Shown: piece after piece, positions 13,296 through 13,319 of the stretch | How the letters are laid out: each line of letters opens with the position of its first letter | Numbering within the stretch: position 1 is the first letter of the stretch | NCBI GenBank assembly: GCA_002306975.1 | Contig: DBTI01000234.1 | Location: 1 to 13,319 of the forward strand | DNA from: Ruminococcaceae bacterium UBA1320 | GTDB taxonomy: Bacteria > Bacillota > Clostridia > Oscillospirales > Ethanoligenentaceae | Direction of reading: 5' to 3' | DNA: 13,319 bases | Program-made: the position numbers and the translations under genes | Notes under the pieces: model-generated | Database searches by the model: none | Seen by the model: the letters and a program-made list of their open reading frames with translations, nothing else | Told to the model about the DNA's origin: nothing

Positions 13296-13319
13296 AAAAG
13301 GCATATATTCAACCTTTTT
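13296..13319. terminator. Inverted repeat cut by the window end
   Basis: AAAAAGG and CCTTTTT, about 11 bases apart, form an inverted repeat ending at the last base, preceded by a small hairpin CGAAGA/TCTTCG. It may be the terminator of the birA unit, but its right side is not visible. Confidence 0.3.

Overview
The window looks like chromosomal DNA from a Gram-positive Clostridia member, probably related to the Oscillospiraceae/Ruminococcaceae. This is inferred from four things: strong AGGAGG-type ribosome binding sites, the conserved Firmicutes order pth-mfd, paired ECF sigma/membrane regulator genes, and a B12-type radical SAM protein with a DUF4080-like tail. No rRNA, tRNA, CRISPR array, transposase, integrase or phage gene was seen.

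Layout. (1) 1-4360, + strand: the 3' part of pth (peptidyl-tRNA hydrolase); an intergenic block of degenerate 56-bp repeats; mfd (transcription-repair coupling factor); a stand-alone TfoX C-terminal-domain protein; and a bidirectional terminator. (2) 4382-7493, - strand: two consecutive ECF sigma factor/membrane-regulator pairs that are clearly paralogous, separated by a strong terminator. (3) 7494-7730: an intergenic stretch with a long hairpin nested in an inverted repeat. (4) 7731-9425, - strand: a radical SAM/B12-binding protein. (5) 9659-10450, + strand: a soluble single-domain EAL protein, probably c-di-GMP related. (6) 10456-11676, - strand: three small uncharacterised genes that converge on the EAL gene with a 5-bp gap. 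(7) 11758-13189, + strand: a near-consensus promoter, a roughly 120-nt leader holding a possible 10-codon ORF, a YfcE/MJ0936-type metallophosphoesterase and a biotin-protein ligase without HTH domain. The last 130 bp hold a possible promoter and an inverted repeat cut by the window edge.

How the genes work together. mfd and the TfoX-C gene form an obvious two-gene unit with identical translation signals. Each sigma gene is followed directly by a gene for a single-pass membrane protein with a roughly 220-residue outer domain, the usual layout of an envelope-stress sigma/anti-sigma switch. Both membrane proteins carry an AxA motif about 20 residues outside the membrane, which would fit release by signal peptidase as known for RsiV. 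The three small genes share overlapping translation signals and probably act together, but I do not recognise a function. The most interesting items are the duplicated sigma/anti-sigma pairs, the small-protein trio, and the hairpin repeats in front of mfd. No defence system or other classic island is visible.
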